Source of the DNA: Rhodoblastus sp.
GTDB lineage: Bacteria; Pseudomonadota; Alphaproteobacteria; Rhizobiales; Beijerinckiaceae
DNA length: 64,000 nucleotides
Reading direction: 5' to 3'
Assembly (NCBI RefSeq): GCF_019449565.1
Contig: NZ_JAGRPM010000013.1
Span: 1-64,000, forward strand
Part shown: positions 1-8,111 of the stretch, piece after piece
How the letters are laid out: each line of letters begins with the position of its first letter
Numbering within the stretch: position 1 is the first letter of the stretch
Position numbers and translations under genes: made by a program
Notes under the pieces: generated by a model
The model's database searches: none
Told to the model about the DNA's origin: nothing
What the model saw: only the letters and a program-made list of their open reading frames with translations

Positions 1-171
1 CCAAGGTGCAGCGGAAAACCGCCGCGTTGGCTTTGTCAATCACGGCATGGACGAACACGTCCTGCCCGAACCAGGGGTGAAGCGCGTACAAGACCTTCCG
101 GCTAACGGTCCCGTGGGTCTTCTCAAATCGGGTTGTACAACCACCGGCGGCCGCATTCGGCCCTCGCCTAT
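1..171 (-). pseudogene. Remnant of a small mobile-element-associated protein, cut by window edge
   Basis: On the minus strand one frame is open from about 171 to the window edge and reads through ALHPWFGQDVFVHAVIDK and a terminal FRC, a pattern I associate with small proteins encoded next to insertion sequences and recombinases. The frame follows an in-frame TAA and has no start codon, so it is either frameshifted relative to an upstream reading frame (bases 172-273) or already broken. Its end lies outside the window. I cannot name the family with certainty. Bases 172-559 hold no gene I can support. Confidence 0.35.
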
Positions 172-559
172 CTTACCCCGGCGGCCTATGCCGCCTCCCT
201 TCCCGCAATCTGCGATCGGCTGCGCAACCCGAACCAGCTCCGCCAATCGCAGATTGCTCCACCCGCGCCACACGGCGTAAAACAGCCCGAGACTCTAATC
301 ATCGCTGGATGACATTTCAGTGGCACGTCAGAGTGTCGATAAGTCGTCCCCGCGTCAAAATGCGTCTGGCCTTGACCGGAGCTGCTTCGTAACATCCGAT
401 TATTTTTAGGGCTGCATTTCTGGATTTTGAGGCGACGAATTTGGATGATGATTTGAGGATGAACGGATTTTGGCGGTGTAACGCCGATTCAGGAAACCGG
501 CGTAACTCAGACGCTTGCCGAAAACGGCGAGGTTGGGACGGTGCGGAATCGGAGATTTC

Positions 560-578
560 GTATCATGTCACCGTAATT
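560..578. repeat. Left copy of a 19-bp perfect inverted repeat, IS-end-like
   Basis: The sequence gtatcatgtcaccgtaatt occurs here and, exactly inverted, at 2794-2812. The core ccgtaattcc is repeated directly just inside (571-580 and 584-593). Multiple iterated short repeats at an end are typical of some insertion-sequence termini, such as the IS21 type. No transposase lies between the two copies. Confidence 0.6.
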
Positions 579-599
579 CCGCACCGTAATTCCAACTTC

Positions 600-1358
600 T
601 CACCGTGGAGGCGTCGAGCTATCCACCGCGACCTTGAATGCGCGTGCGAAATCTTCCAGTTGCGGCTGGTCAGCGTCGCTGATCGCCCAGTAATTGAAGC
701 CTTCGCCTCGCCACGCGACGATGTGATAGCCCGCTGGCGCAGCCGCCGGAGTCGCAGCGCTGGCGGCGGGCAGAGCTGTAACGCTGATATAATGTCCGTT
801 GTAGCGGTAAACCAGCGTGGGCGCCGGCGCGCCCTGGATCACATCTATCCGGCCGCCGACCAAAGGAAAGCCTTGCGCAGCAAGATCGGGCGTTGGCGGC
901 GAGACCGCGATGTGCGCGTCGAACCACGGTCGCACATTGTGGCGGTCGTTTGAGGCGATGTCGACGGGGTTTGCAGCAAGCAAAGCACGGCGATGACTGG
1001 CGACCAGCGCGTCACCCGGACCTGGCGCGCGCCGTTCGCCAAGTCCCAAAAACATCGCGCCGCCGCCAATGCCGACGCCTAAAACAAGTGAGGCGGCCAT
1101 CGAGAAAGCATCGCGGCGGCTGAGCGCGCGGGCGGGCCGGGCTCTGGCTTCTATGCGGGCGCGTAACGCGGCAGGCGCGGCCTCGCCAGCGAACTTTTCG
1201 CGCAAGGCGCGACGCAAAGCTTGCTGACGTTGAAATTCCTTCGCCAGCGTGGGATCGTCAGCAAGCGCTCGCTCGAAGGCGATTTCACCGGCGGCGTCGA
1301 GTTCGCCATCCAGCGCCGCGTGCATCATCAAGCGCTGATCGTTCGACGTCTCGCTCAT
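600..1358 (-). CDS. Anti-sigma factor, single transmembrane segment
   Basis: 252 aa. The N-terminal helical part (about residues 1-55, 'HAALDGELDAAGEIAFERAL') resembles the cytoplasmic sigma-binding segment of anti-sigma factors, but has no Cys and so no zinc-binding ZAS motif. One hydrophobic segment (about 84-107, 'AASLVLGVGIGGGAMFLGLG') is followed by a roughly 145-aa C-terminal part that would lie in the periplasm. The start overlaps the stop of the upstream ECF sigma gene by 4 bp (ATGA), so the two are translationally coupled. Presumably it holds the sigma factor inactive until an envelope signal arrives; the signal is not visible from sequence. Confidence 0.85.
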   Translation of the reverse strand: MSETSNDQRLMMHAALDGELDAAGEIAFERALADDPTLAKEFQRQQALRRALREKFAGEAAPAALRARIEARARPARALSRRDAFSMAASLVLGVGIGGGAMFLGLGERRAPGPGDALVASHRRALLAANPVDIASNDRHNVRPWFDAHIAVSPPTPDLAAQGFPLVGGRIDVIQGAPAPTLVYRYNGHYISVTALPAASAATPAAAPAGYHIVAWRGEGFNYWAISDADQPQLEDFARAFKVAVDSSTPPR

Positions 1359-1933
1359 GACAATTCCTTTCCAATCCGTTCGATCAGCAAAGCGCGGGCG
1401 CGCGCCAGGCGAGACATGACCGTGCCAACGGGAGCGCCGGTCGCCTCGGCGATCTCCCGATAGCTCATGTCATTGAATTCGCGCATTACCAGAGCCTCGC
1501 GGAATGTCGCTGGCAACTCGGCGATAGCCTTCTGCAGCAATGCCGCATCCGCCTTGGCGATAAGCTCCGCCTCAGGACTCTCGGCTCGTGGCGCATCGGC
1601 GCAAGAGCGCTCGGCGGATTCAAGATCGTCGGTCAGAACCAAGGCCTTTGGCCGGTTGCGCGCCATCCAGGTGAAGGCCGTGTTGCGGACGATCGCAACC
1701 AGCCACGCCTTGGCGCTATGGCCGTTGAAATTAGTCAACCCTTTCATTGCGCGCAGGCAGGATTCCTGCACCACGTCTTCGGCGTCGGCAGCATTGCCCG
1801 TCAGCCAGCGAGCGAAACGATAGGCGTCATCGAGATGGGGCGTGACCACAGCGTTGAACATCCGCTCGTCAAATGGCCGGCCGGGTTCATCGTCATTTGC
1901 GTGCGGGCGTAGCGAAACGTCTCGGGTCAGCAT
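1355..1933 (-). CDS. ECF-family RNA polymerase sigma factor
   Basis: 192 aa, the usual ECF length. Region 2 lies at about residues 30-100 (with 'AEDVVQESCLRAMKGL'), and region 4 at about 135-188 ('LPATFREALVMREF', then the helix-turn-helix 'MSYREIAEATGAPVGTVMSR'). There is no region 3. A strong ribosome site (gaggagg, 8 nt before ATG) supports this start. It is the first gene of a two-gene operon with its anti-sigma factor. The small exported protein immediately upstream in the same orientation may be a target or part of the regulon. The pair sits between IS-like inverted repeats. I could not find a convincing ECF promoter directly upstream. Confidence 0.93.
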   Translation of the reverse strand: MLTRDVSLRPHANDDEPGRPFDERMFNAVVTPHLDDAYRFARWLTGNAADAEDVVQESCLRAMKGLTNFNGHSAKAWLVAIVRNTAFTWMARNRPKALVLTDDLESAERSCADAPRAESPEAELIAKADAALLQKAIAELPATFREALVMREFNDMSYREIAEATGAPVGTVMSRLARARALLIERIGKELS

Positions 1934-2134
1934 CTACGACGCCTCCTCGTTTCATCGCGCTCGCGACTTCAGGAACTCGATAACGTCGCAGGCCGGCCTT
2001 TGCCGCGCTTGCTTGTCCCAAAAGTCGCTCCGGGGTCCGAAACCGCGTCTCTTTTAAAACTGGTTTGCAATGGACCGCCCTGGGGCGCCGGTATTCATCG
2101 CCGGCGCCCTAAAGCAGCCAGGGCGGCAGGAATA

Positions 2135-2485
2135 TCAGCATTTATCATAGCGATGATACAACATGTCCGCCAGAATGTCTGGATATGCGCCATCGCCTTC
2201 GCTGGGTCTGACACAGGACCAGGCTGAAACCCCATGATCATTGCCGCCATTGTCTGACGGCGTGTAATGAGCGACCCAGCTGCTCCTGGGCGTCGACACT
2301 GCAGAATGTCGGTTGTGGTTCGAGGCGGCTGCGTCGGCAATATTCGCGACGAGGGCCGCCGCTGCGAGCATCGCGATGGCGACGGTACTTTTTGTTTTAT
2401 GTTCCGAACGACGGAGTTGCAGCATAGGCCCATCCGTGATCGAGAGCAGTGCCGGGGTGGTTGCAGTCGCGATGCGTATCGACAT
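2135..2485 (-). CDS. Small exported protein of unknown function
   Basis: 116 aa from the ATG at 2485, chosen because 'aggag' stands 6-7 nt before it; a longer frame to 2536 lacks such a site. A hydrophobic stretch 'VAIAMLAAAALVANIADAAA' ending in Ala looks like a signal peptide with an unusually long N-region of about 30 residues. The mature part is polar, rich in His, Asn and Ser, with two Cys ('SWSCVRP'-like region and the final residue). I do not recognise a family. It lies upstream of the ECF sigma gene and is a candidate target of it. Confidence 0.6.
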   Translation of the reverse strand: MSIRIATATTPALLSITDGPMLQLRRSEHKTKSTVAIAMLAAAALVANIADAAASNHNRHSAVSTPRSSWVAHYTPSDNGGNDHGVSAWSCVRPSEGDGAYPDILADMLYHRYDKC

Positions 2486-2650
2486 GATTTTCTCCTGTAC
2501 GCTAGGAGGCTGTTTCGCGCCTCCGTGGCGCGCCACATTGGCGCGATGAACAGGAGACCTTCGACAGCGAAAACTTATTCCCGACGGCAGAAACTATTTT
2601 TCGATGGATTAAAGCGAAGCGTGAATCGGCCAATGGTCCCGCTTCATTAT

Positions 2651-2793
2651 GGTGACATGATACCAATTGCAAAATAACTCGCAATTACGGTGACCCAGCT
2701 CTGACGAACCGCGAAGAAAGCGCCTCGAACGCAGGATGGCGTTGATGCTTGACTGACGAAATCATTCTCTTTTGGGAATGGGTGGGCTGTGAC
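2651..2793. repeat. Direct repeat copy 1 (about 140 bp), IS-end-like
   Basis: This stretch recurs at 4139-4277 at about 90 percent identity (about nine substitutions and one 4-base gap by eye). It starts with ggtgacatgatacc, includes aattacggtgaccc, and ends in ctgtgac. The start shares the gtgacatgatac core with the inverted repeat that follows at 2794. It looks like the decayed end of an insertion sequence. No transposase reading frame is present. Confidence 0.7.
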
Positions 2794-2812
2794 AATTACG
2801 GTGACATGATAC
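2794..2812. repeat. Right copy of the 19-bp perfect inverted repeat
   Basis: aattacggtgacatgatac is the exact reverse complement of bases 560-578. Together the two copies bracket 2.25 kb that holds the ECF sigma factor, its anti-sigma factor and the small exported protein. Confidence 0.65.
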
Positions 2813-2942
2813 AAATAGCATAATAAAGCTACGTACACCTTCGGGATCGCAGGCCAGCCAAGGGCGCGTTCACGCCATACGATCCAGTCCCGCAATTCCC
2901 TCGCCTCGGCTTTACTTCCACCCTGCCTTGACCGCGACCGGC

Positions 2943-3830
2943 TCAAAAACGAGCGGTGACGCCCGTGTAGAGATTGAGATCCGGCGACGATTTGGTCAGG
3001 CCAAAATTGGCGCCCGCGTCGAGCTGCACATTCGGCAGAACCAGATAAGCCAGACCGACGTCGAAGGTATAGACAGCGGGCGTGTAGGAGTCGGTTCCGA
3101 CGGAGGAAAAAAACTCGATCGAGGCGGTCAGGTCCTTGCTGATGAAGGGCACGGTATGGCTGAGATTGGCGATGTTGACGAAATTCGCGTAACGCCGGGT
3201 GTCGTTCGCGTCTTTCAGGGCGTCAACTTCGGTCTGCAAGCCGAGGGCGAAATCGCCCGGCAGACTGATCTGCACGGGCAAGGCGACGCCGCCTTCGACA
3301 ACTCCATTGCCGAGTCCCGGAGCGGCCGATGGCAGCTTGACGCAAGGCACGATAGCCGCCGCGAAAGTTCCACCGTCATTGCCGACCAGATTGATCTTGG
3401 CTTTCAGAATGGTGTCGCCGAAGCCACGGGCGCTGGCGAAGATCTCGCCAGTCCGATTATTGCGCGTGGTCAAAGTCTGATAGGCGTTGAGGACAAGTTC
3501 GAAATCCATCCAGCTGGTGATGCCGAGCTTGATCGTCGGATCGGCTGTCTGGAAAGACTGCGTTTTCAGGCCCTCATCATTGGTCCGGACATAATTGAGA
3601 AGATCGCCCTCAACCTGGAAATGGCCGGCGTCGACGGTGAAGGGATTGAGGATCTTGGTGGGCCGCTCCGGCGCGAAGGCGCGCATCGCGTCGGGAGGGG
3701 TGGGATTCAGGAGGTTGTAACTGCTTTTGTCAACCGCGGGCGCCGCATCATCGGCCCGTCCCGGCTGGACCGACAGGCTCAACAGGAAAAAGCCGACCGA
3801 TCCAAATGATGCAAGTCTCTTCGAATCCAT
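2943..3830 (-). CDS. Outer-membrane beta-barrel protein, phenol-degradation MetA-like family
   Basis: 295 aa from the ATG at 3830, which begins a clear signal peptide (MDSKRLASFGSVGFFLLSLS, cleavage near 'GRADD'). The mature protein has alternating polar and hydrophobic strands and ends 'LNLYTGVTARF', an outer-membrane type C-terminal Phe. It resembles transporter-like proteins of the 'MetA-pathway of phenol degradation' family (Phenol_MetA_deg), whose function is mostly unproven. An upstream extension in the same frame to 4073 lacks a ribosome site and a signal peptide, so I rejected it. The gene stands alone between repeat copies; the AT-rich stretch at 4020-4130 probably holds its promoter. 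Confidence 0.75.
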   Translation of the reverse strand: MDSKRLASFGSVGFFLLSLSVQPGRADDAAPAVDKSSYNLLNPTPPDAMRAFAPERPTKILNPFTVDAGHFQVEGDLLNYVRTNDEGLKTQSFQTADPTIKLGITSWMDFELVLNAYQTLTTRNNRTGEIFASARGFGDTILKAKINLVGNDGGTFAAAIVPCVKLPSAAPGLGNGVVEGGVALPVQISLPGDFALGLQTEVDALKDANDTRRYANFVNIANLSHTVPFISKDLTASIEFFSSVGTDSYTPAVYTFDVGLAYLVLPNVQLDAGANFGLTKSSPDLNLYTGVTARF

Positions 3831-4138
3831 TGTTACCGATCCTGTTCTTTCAACGCTCGACGGCCTCAAAACGCAATGGGACCGCCTCGGGACTTGCGGG
3901 CTCCATTGACAGCCTCTAGGAGCGCATTTCCGCAAAAATCGAAACCGCCTCCAACCGAAGCCTCGATGCCAGAGTACGCCTGCGGTTGGATATACTTGAT
4001 TGCGACGGTTGATCGTCCAGCAAAGGTAGAGATTTTCAAGCAAAAAAACGTAGAAAATTTTTATTTTTTTCAACTATTTGAGAAAATATACGTCTTCATA
4101 ACATTCGAGCCTGTTGGGGCGTTTTTTTAGCGTATTGC

Positions 4139-4277
4139 GGTGACATGATACCAATTGCAAAATAACTTGGCATTACGGTGACCCAGCTCTGTTGGACCGC
4201 GAAGAAAGCGCCTCGAACGCAGGATGCCGTTGATAACTGACGAAATCATTCCCTTTTGGGAATGGGTGGGCTGTGAC
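4139..4277. repeat. Direct repeat copy 2 (about 140 bp), IS-end-like
   Basis: Second copy of the repeat at 2651-2793, in the same orientation, differing mainly around aacttggcatt and by the absence of 4 bases near 4232. With copy 1 it brackets the outer-membrane protein gene. Apart from this repeat, bases 3831-4403 hold only an AT-rich, promoter-like stretch at 4020-4130. Confidence 0.7.
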
Positions 4278-4403
4278 GAACGCCTTGCGATCACCATTTT
4301 GGGTCGGGGCAGGCACGAATATCGGCAAATATGCTCCGCCAGGTGTCGAAACGGCAGCGATTGAGGCCGCCCGTCGCACAAAGCATGACCAAGGGAGGGA
4401 ACG

Positions 4404-4550
4404 ATGGCTAAGGGTCAAGTTAGAGGGAATAAAGAGGCCAAAAAGCCGAAGGCGGATCAAGCTCACGCGAAAAAAGGCTTACCGTCTGCCTATCAGAAAT
4501 CACAGGGAAGAGAAGACCCTGTAGATAGTCTGTTCAAGAAGAAGGGATGA
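4404..4550 (+). CDS. Small lysine-rich conserved protein (48 aa)
   Basis: The frame reads MAKGQVRGNKEAKKPKAD... and ends SLFKKKG. The opening MAKGQ-RGN-EAKKPK is a pattern I recognise from short, widespread proteobacterial hypothetical proteins, so I call it a real gene despite its length. A good ribosome site (ggaggga) lies 3-8 nt upstream of the ATG. The protein is very basic and probably disordered; its function is unknown. It is transcribed alone, convergent with the DciA-like gene beyond the hairpin at 4611-4649. Confidence 0.75.
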   Translation: MAKGQVRGNKEAKKPKADQAHAKKGLPSAYQKSQGREDPVDSLFKKKG

Positions 4551-4610
4551 GTGACTAAAAACGACTCCCTGAACTCACGAGGCGTACATAAAAACTATTC
4601 ATCTTCATTG

Positions 4611-4649
4611 AATAAAAAAGAGTGTCCGACAACGCTCGTTGCCGGACAC
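4611..4649 (-). terminator. Rho-independent terminator of the DUF721 gene
   Basis: A 12-bp stem (gtgtccgacaac / gttgccggacac, one mismatch, 4-nt loop) at 4622-4649 is followed on the minus strand by a T-rich run (complement of aataaaaaag at 4611-4620). Confidence 0.75.
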
Positions 4650-4721
4650 GTTACCGCGCGGATTGCGGCGGCGATGCGATTTGCATAATTAGGCCCCGCC
4701 CAGACAAGAACAAATCGCGGG

Positions 4722-5228
4722 TCACCGCCCCGCCGGCCCGCGCAGCGCGCGCGCGCCCAGCCGCGCCAAAGCCCTGCGCAAATCTTCGTCCTCGACGCCT
4801 TTGGTCGCCTTTTCCGCCTCGGCCAGAGCTTGCGGATCGGGCGGGGCGACGCGCGCGGGCCTGTTGGTTTTGCTCAGCGGCCCCTGCCGGATCGCCAGCT
4901 TGCCCACGGCGCGCCAGCCGAGATGGGAATTGACGCGCTCGATCAGAATCGGCGCCATATGCTGGATTTCGAGCGCCATGGCGCCCGAGACGCGCAACAC
5001 GAGGGTCGCTGGCTCGATGGCCGCATCGGGCGGGCGCTTGGCGGGGCGCGGCGGCCATTGCAGCTTGATCGGCTCGGAACAGGCGGCGACGCGCTCGCCG
5101 ACAATGTCATCCCAGTGCAGAATGAGGCTGGATTCGCCGAATCCCTGTTTGGCCAAAGCCGGATCGACCGCCGCGCGAACGAAATCCGCGAGCGGAACGG
5201 GTTTGGAATATTTTTGACGCGGCGCCAT
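4722..5228 (-). CDS. DUF721 (DciA-like) protein
   Basis: 168 aa. The N-terminal half (about residues 10-115) has the DUF721 pattern: a helix followed by 'ILHWDDIVGERVAACSEPIKLQWP', then 'ATLVLRVSGAMALEIQHMAPILIERVN'. DUF721 includes DciA, which helps load the replicative helicase in bacteria lacking DnaC. Alphaproteobacterial members have this long form with a charged C-terminal tail, and their exact role is less clear. It is divergently transcribed from mutY with only 20 bp between the starts, so they share a promoter region. A hairpin terminator follows. Confidence 0.85.
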   Translation of the reverse strand: MAPRQKYSKPVPLADFVRAAVDPALAKQGFGESSLILHWDDIVGERVAACSEPIKLQWPPRPAKRPPDAAIEPATLVLRVSGAMALEIQHMAPILIERVNSHLGWRAVGKLAIRQGPLSKTNRPARVAPPDPQALAEAEKATKGVEDEDLRRALARLGARALRGPAGR

Positions 5229-5248
5229 CCGGTCATAGTGGGAGTCCC

Positions 5249-6376
5249 ATGGGCAAAGGCAAGATCAATTCGGGCGTCGGCGTCGGGGAGAGGCTGCTGG
5301 CCTGGTATGACCGCAGCCGCCGCACCCTGCCATGGCGCGCGGCGCCGGGGCAAAAGCCCGACCCCTACGCCGTCTGGCTGTCGGAAGTGATGCTCCAGCA
5401 GACCACCGTCGCGGCGGTGGGCGCCTTTTACGCGAAATTCCTGGGGCTCTGGCCGCGCGTGGAAAATCTCGCGGCGGCGCCGGTCGAGGCGGTCATGCAG
5501 GCCTGGGCGGGCCTTGGCTATTACTCCCGCGCCCGCAACCTCCACGCCTGCGCGCAGAGCATCGTGCGCGATCATGGCGGGCGCTTTCCCAACAGCGAGG
5601 CGGATCTGCTCCGCCTGCCGGGGATCGGCCCTTATACGGCGGCGGCCATCGCGGCCATCGCCTTCGACCGTCCCGCCATTGTGGTGGATGGAAATGTCGA
5701 GCGCGTGATCGCCCGGTTGCGGGCGGTCGAGACGCCTATGCCGGCGGCGAAGAAGGAGATTTCGGCCCTTGTCGCGGAAATCGCGCCGCGCGTGCGGCCG
5801 GGGGATTTCGCGCAGGCGATGATGGACCTTGGCGCCACCATCTGCACGCCGCGCAACCCCGCCTGCGTGTTATGCCCGCTGCGCGGCGACTGCGCCGCCA
5901 GCGCGGCGGGGACGCAGGAGGATTATCCCCGCAAGGCTGCGAAGAAGCCGAGGCCGCTGCGGCGCGGCGCGGTGTTTTACCTGCGCCGATCCGATGGCGC
6001 CGTGCTCACCCGGACGCGGCCGCCGCGCGGTCTGCTCGGCGGCATGGAGGAGTTTTTCGGCACGGACTGGCGCAGCGAGCGGCCGGCGGACTGGGCGGCG
6101 CTGCCGCCAACTGGCGATGGCGCGGCGGCGCCGCACGCACACGCCGATTGGCGTCACGCGGGAGAAATCGAGCATGTTTTCACCCATTTCGCGCTGAAAC
6201 TGGCAGTATTTGTCGCCGAAGCCCCGCACAGCGCCCCGGCGCCGGAAGGGGGGCGCTGGCAGGACGAACCACAAATGCGCGCCGCCGCCTTGCCGAGCGT
6301 GATGCGAAAGGCTGAGCGTGCGGCGCTTGGATTTCTCGCCGTTTCGGGCTTGTCTGGAGAGAAGATCGGTTCATGA
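5249..6376 (+). CDS. mutY: A/G-specific adenine DNA glycosylase
   Basis: 375 aa, normal MutY length. It removes adenine mispaired with 8-oxoguanine. Visible features: the N-terminal catalytic segment 'SEVMLQQTTVAAV' with the conserved Glu; the helix-hairpin-helix 'LPGIGPYTAAAIAAIAF' followed by the catalytic Asp in 'VVDGNVERV'; the iron-sulfur loop CTPRNPACVLCPLRGDC with C-x6-C-x2-C-x5-C spacing; and a C-terminal NUDIX-like domain from about residue 230 that recognises 8-oxoG. Divergent from the DUF721 gene. The following small gene starts 22 bp downstream and may be co-transcribed. Confidence 0.96.
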   Translation: MGKGKINSGVGVGERLLAWYDRSRRTLPWRAAPGQKPDPYAVWLSEVMLQQTTVAAVGAFYAKFLGLWPRVENLAAAPVEAVMQAWAGLGYYSRARNLHACAQSIVRDHGGRFPNSEADLLRLPGIGPYTAAAIAAIAFDRPAIVVDGNVERVIARLRAVETPMPAAKKEISALVAEIAPRVRPGDFAQAMMDLGATICTPRNPACVLCPLRGDCAASAAGTQEDYPRKAAKKPRPLRRGAVFYLRRSDGAVLTRTRPPRGLLGGMEEFFGTDWRSERPADWAALPPTGDGAAAPHAHADWRHAGEIEHVFTHFALKLAVFVAEAPHSAPAPEGGRWQDEPQMRAAALPSVMRKAERAALGFLAVSGLSGEKIGS

Positions 6377-6398
6377 TGCGGCGGGAGCGGAGACAGGC

Positions 6399-6668
6399 AT
6401 GAGCAGGAGGCGCGGCGACAAGCCGGAGGTGGAGCTGACCGAAGGCGCGATACGCGTGGTCTGGCGGGGGCGCACCCGCACCATCATGCCGGCCGCGGCG
6501 CCGCCCGGCGCCGAGGAGGCGGCGGATTTCATCGTCTTGCTCGACGACATCGTCTGCTGGGACCCGCCCAACGAGGAAACCGAAATCGAAATGAACGAAT
6601 TGCAGACGATCCTCGAAGCCATCGACGAGGCCTTCGACAAGATCGGGCTCGAAGTGGCCTACGAATGA
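6399..6668 (+). CDS. Small conserved protein, Imm74-like
   Basis: 89 aa from the ATG at 6399. The layout, with an N-terminal beta-rich part ('EGAIRVVWRGRT'), then 'DFIVLLDDIVCWDPPNEE' and a C-terminal helix ('NELQTILEAIDEAFDKIGLEV'), resembles the immunity-protein-74 family (aromatic-Asp-Pro-Pro motif followed by a helix). No toxin gene is adjacent, so an immunity role is not supported; many family members are orphan genes. It follows mutY closely and may share its transcript. Confidence 0.6.
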   Translation: MSRRRGDKPEVELTEGAIRVVWRGRTRTIMPAAAPPGAEEAADFIVLLDDIVCWDPPNEETEIEMNELQTILEAIDEAFDKIGLEVAYE

Positions 6669-6733
6669 ACAATTTTCCCAATCGGGCTTGGGGCTGCTAG
6701 AAGAGTCGCGCGCCTTCGCGGAGACGAATTGCG

Positions 6734-7624
6734 ATGAAATGGGAAGATTACGGTCAGTCTGAAAATATCGAGGATCGCCGCGGCGACACCCAATATGCCG
6801 GCGGCGGGGGCGGATCGTCGGGCCATCTCGGCCTTGGCGCCATGATCGTGCTGGGACTGGTCGGCTATGCGCTTGGGATCGACCCGCGCCTGCTGATCGG
6901 CGGCGCGGAAATGGTCAGCCACATGGGCGGCGGCGGGCAGCAGCAGGTCGCGCGCAAGGGCGAGGTCGGCGTGCCCAAGGATCAGGTCGGGCGGTTCGTC
7001 GCCTCGATCCTCTCGCAGAACGAGCAGGTCTGGGGCGAGGTTCTGCCCGCGCAGACCGGCGTGAAATTCAAGCCGGCGCCCATCGTGCTGTTCAACGGCA
7101 TGACGTCTTCCGGCTGCGGAACGGCGCAATCGGCGATGGGGCCGTTCTATTGCCCGATCGACGGCAAGATCTATCTCGACACCTCCTTCTTCCGCGACAT
7201 GAAGACCAAATTGGGCGGCGGCGGCGACTTCGCCTATGCCTATGTGATTTCGCACGAGATGGGGCATCACATTCAGGATTTGCTGGGCGTATTGCCCAAG
7301 GCGCAGGCCGCGCAGAAGAACGCCTCCTCGGAGGCGCAGGCCAACGCCATTTCGGTGCGCATCGAATTGCAGGCGGATTGCCTTGCCGGCGTCTGGGCGG
7401 CCAACGCCAATGAGAAATGGCAGAATATCGACCCGGGGGACGTCGAAAAGGCGATCGCCACGGCGCAGGCCATTGGCGACGACCGCTTGCAGAAATCACA
7501 ACGCGGCTTCGCCGTGCCCGATTCCTTCACCCACGGATCTTCGGCGCAGCGCGTCCAATGGCTGCAGCGCGGCTTGCAGTCCGGCAAGGTTTCGTCCTGC
7601 AACACTTTTGCGCAATCGCAATAA
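6734..7624 (+). CDS. ypfJ: Neutral zinc metallopeptidase, YpfJ family
   Basis: 296 aa. One transmembrane segment near residues 36-56 ('LGLGAMIVLGLVGYALGI') precedes a peptidase domain. The zinc-binding motif HEMGHH is at about residue 176 in 'AYVISHEMGHHIQDLLG', and a further conserved Glu lies in 'IELQADCLAGVWAANAN', as in the family. 'SGCGTAQSAMGPFYCP' is another family signature. Physiological substrates of YpfJ proteins are unknown. It stands alone between the small Imm74-like gene and the convergent cupin gene. Confidence 0.92.
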   Translation: MKWEDYGQSENIEDRRGDTQYAGGGGGSSGHLGLGAMIVLGLVGYALGIDPRLLIGGAEMVSHMGGGGQQQVARKGEVGVPKDQVGRFVASILSQNEQVWGEVLPAQTGVKFKPAPIVLFNGMTSSGCGTAQSAMGPFYCPIDGKIYLDTSFFRDMKTKLGGGGDFAYAYVISHEMGHHIQDLLGVLPKAQAAQKNASSEAQANAISVRIELQADCLAGVWAANANEKWQNIDPGDVEKAIATAQAIGDDRLQKSQRGFAVPDSFTHGSSAQRVQWLQRGLQSGKVSSCNTFAQSQ

Positions 7625-7658
7625 GGTTGCCGGCGCGGCGGCCAGCTTGCAAGCGTTT

Positions 7659-8105
7659 CTAGCCGCCCGGCGACCAGTCGGGCGGCGCCAGTTCGAATCC
7701 TGAAAATTTGAAGGCCGGGGCCACGACGCAGGAGACCAGCGTCCAGGCGCCGAGGCTTTTCGCGGCCTGCCAGGCGCCGGCCGGAACGATCGCCTGAAGC
7801 TTCTGCCCGGCGCCGAGATCAGGCCCGAGCGAGATGGTCTCGATCTGCGGCGGGTTCGCGCTCAATTCGAGCGTCAAAGGCGCGCCCGCTTGCCAGAGCC
7901 AGAGTTCGGCCGCGTCCACGCGATGCCAATGCGAGATTTCGCCCGCCGCCAGCAGGAAGAAAATGCTGGTCGCCGCGCCGCGTCCGCCACCGTCGGGCGT
8001 ATCGCGCCAGATTTCCCGAAAAGCGCCGCCTTCAGGATGCGGCGCGAGGCCAAGCGCCTCGCGCACCGCTTGCGCGTTGAGCGAGGGGTCGCGAAGGTCG
8101 ATCAC
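7659..8105 (-). CDS. Cupin protein, DUF985 family
   Basis: 148 aa. It opens with 'ALGLAPHPEGGAFREIWRD' and continues 'STSIFFLLAAGEISHWHRVDAAELWLWQAGAPLTLEL', the beta-strand pattern and His/Glu positions of DUF985 cupins. The C-terminal 'GAWQAAKSLGAWTLVSCVVAPAF' is also typical. Members are small single-domain cupins of uncertain substrate. The start lies 6 bp downstream of the stop of the radical SAM gene, so the two probably form an operon. Confidence 0.88.
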   Translation of the reverse strand: MIDLRDPSLNAQAVREALGLAPHPEGGAFREIWRDTPDGGGRGAATSIFFLLAAGEISHWHRVDAAELWLWQAGAPLTLELSANPPQIETISLGPDLGAGQKLQAIVPAGAWQAAKSLGAWTLVSCVVAPAFKFSGFELAPPDWSPGG

Positions 8106-8111
8106 GTCAGC

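Noticed and set aside
2943..4073. 376-codon version of the outer-membrane protein
   Set aside because: The extra 81 residues are basic and Trp/Cys-rich without a ribosome site; the signal peptide begins at 3830.
6399..6668. Toxin-immunity or defence system suggested by the Imm74-like gene
   Set aside because: No toxin, secretion or defence gene is adjacent; neighbours are mutY and a peptidase.
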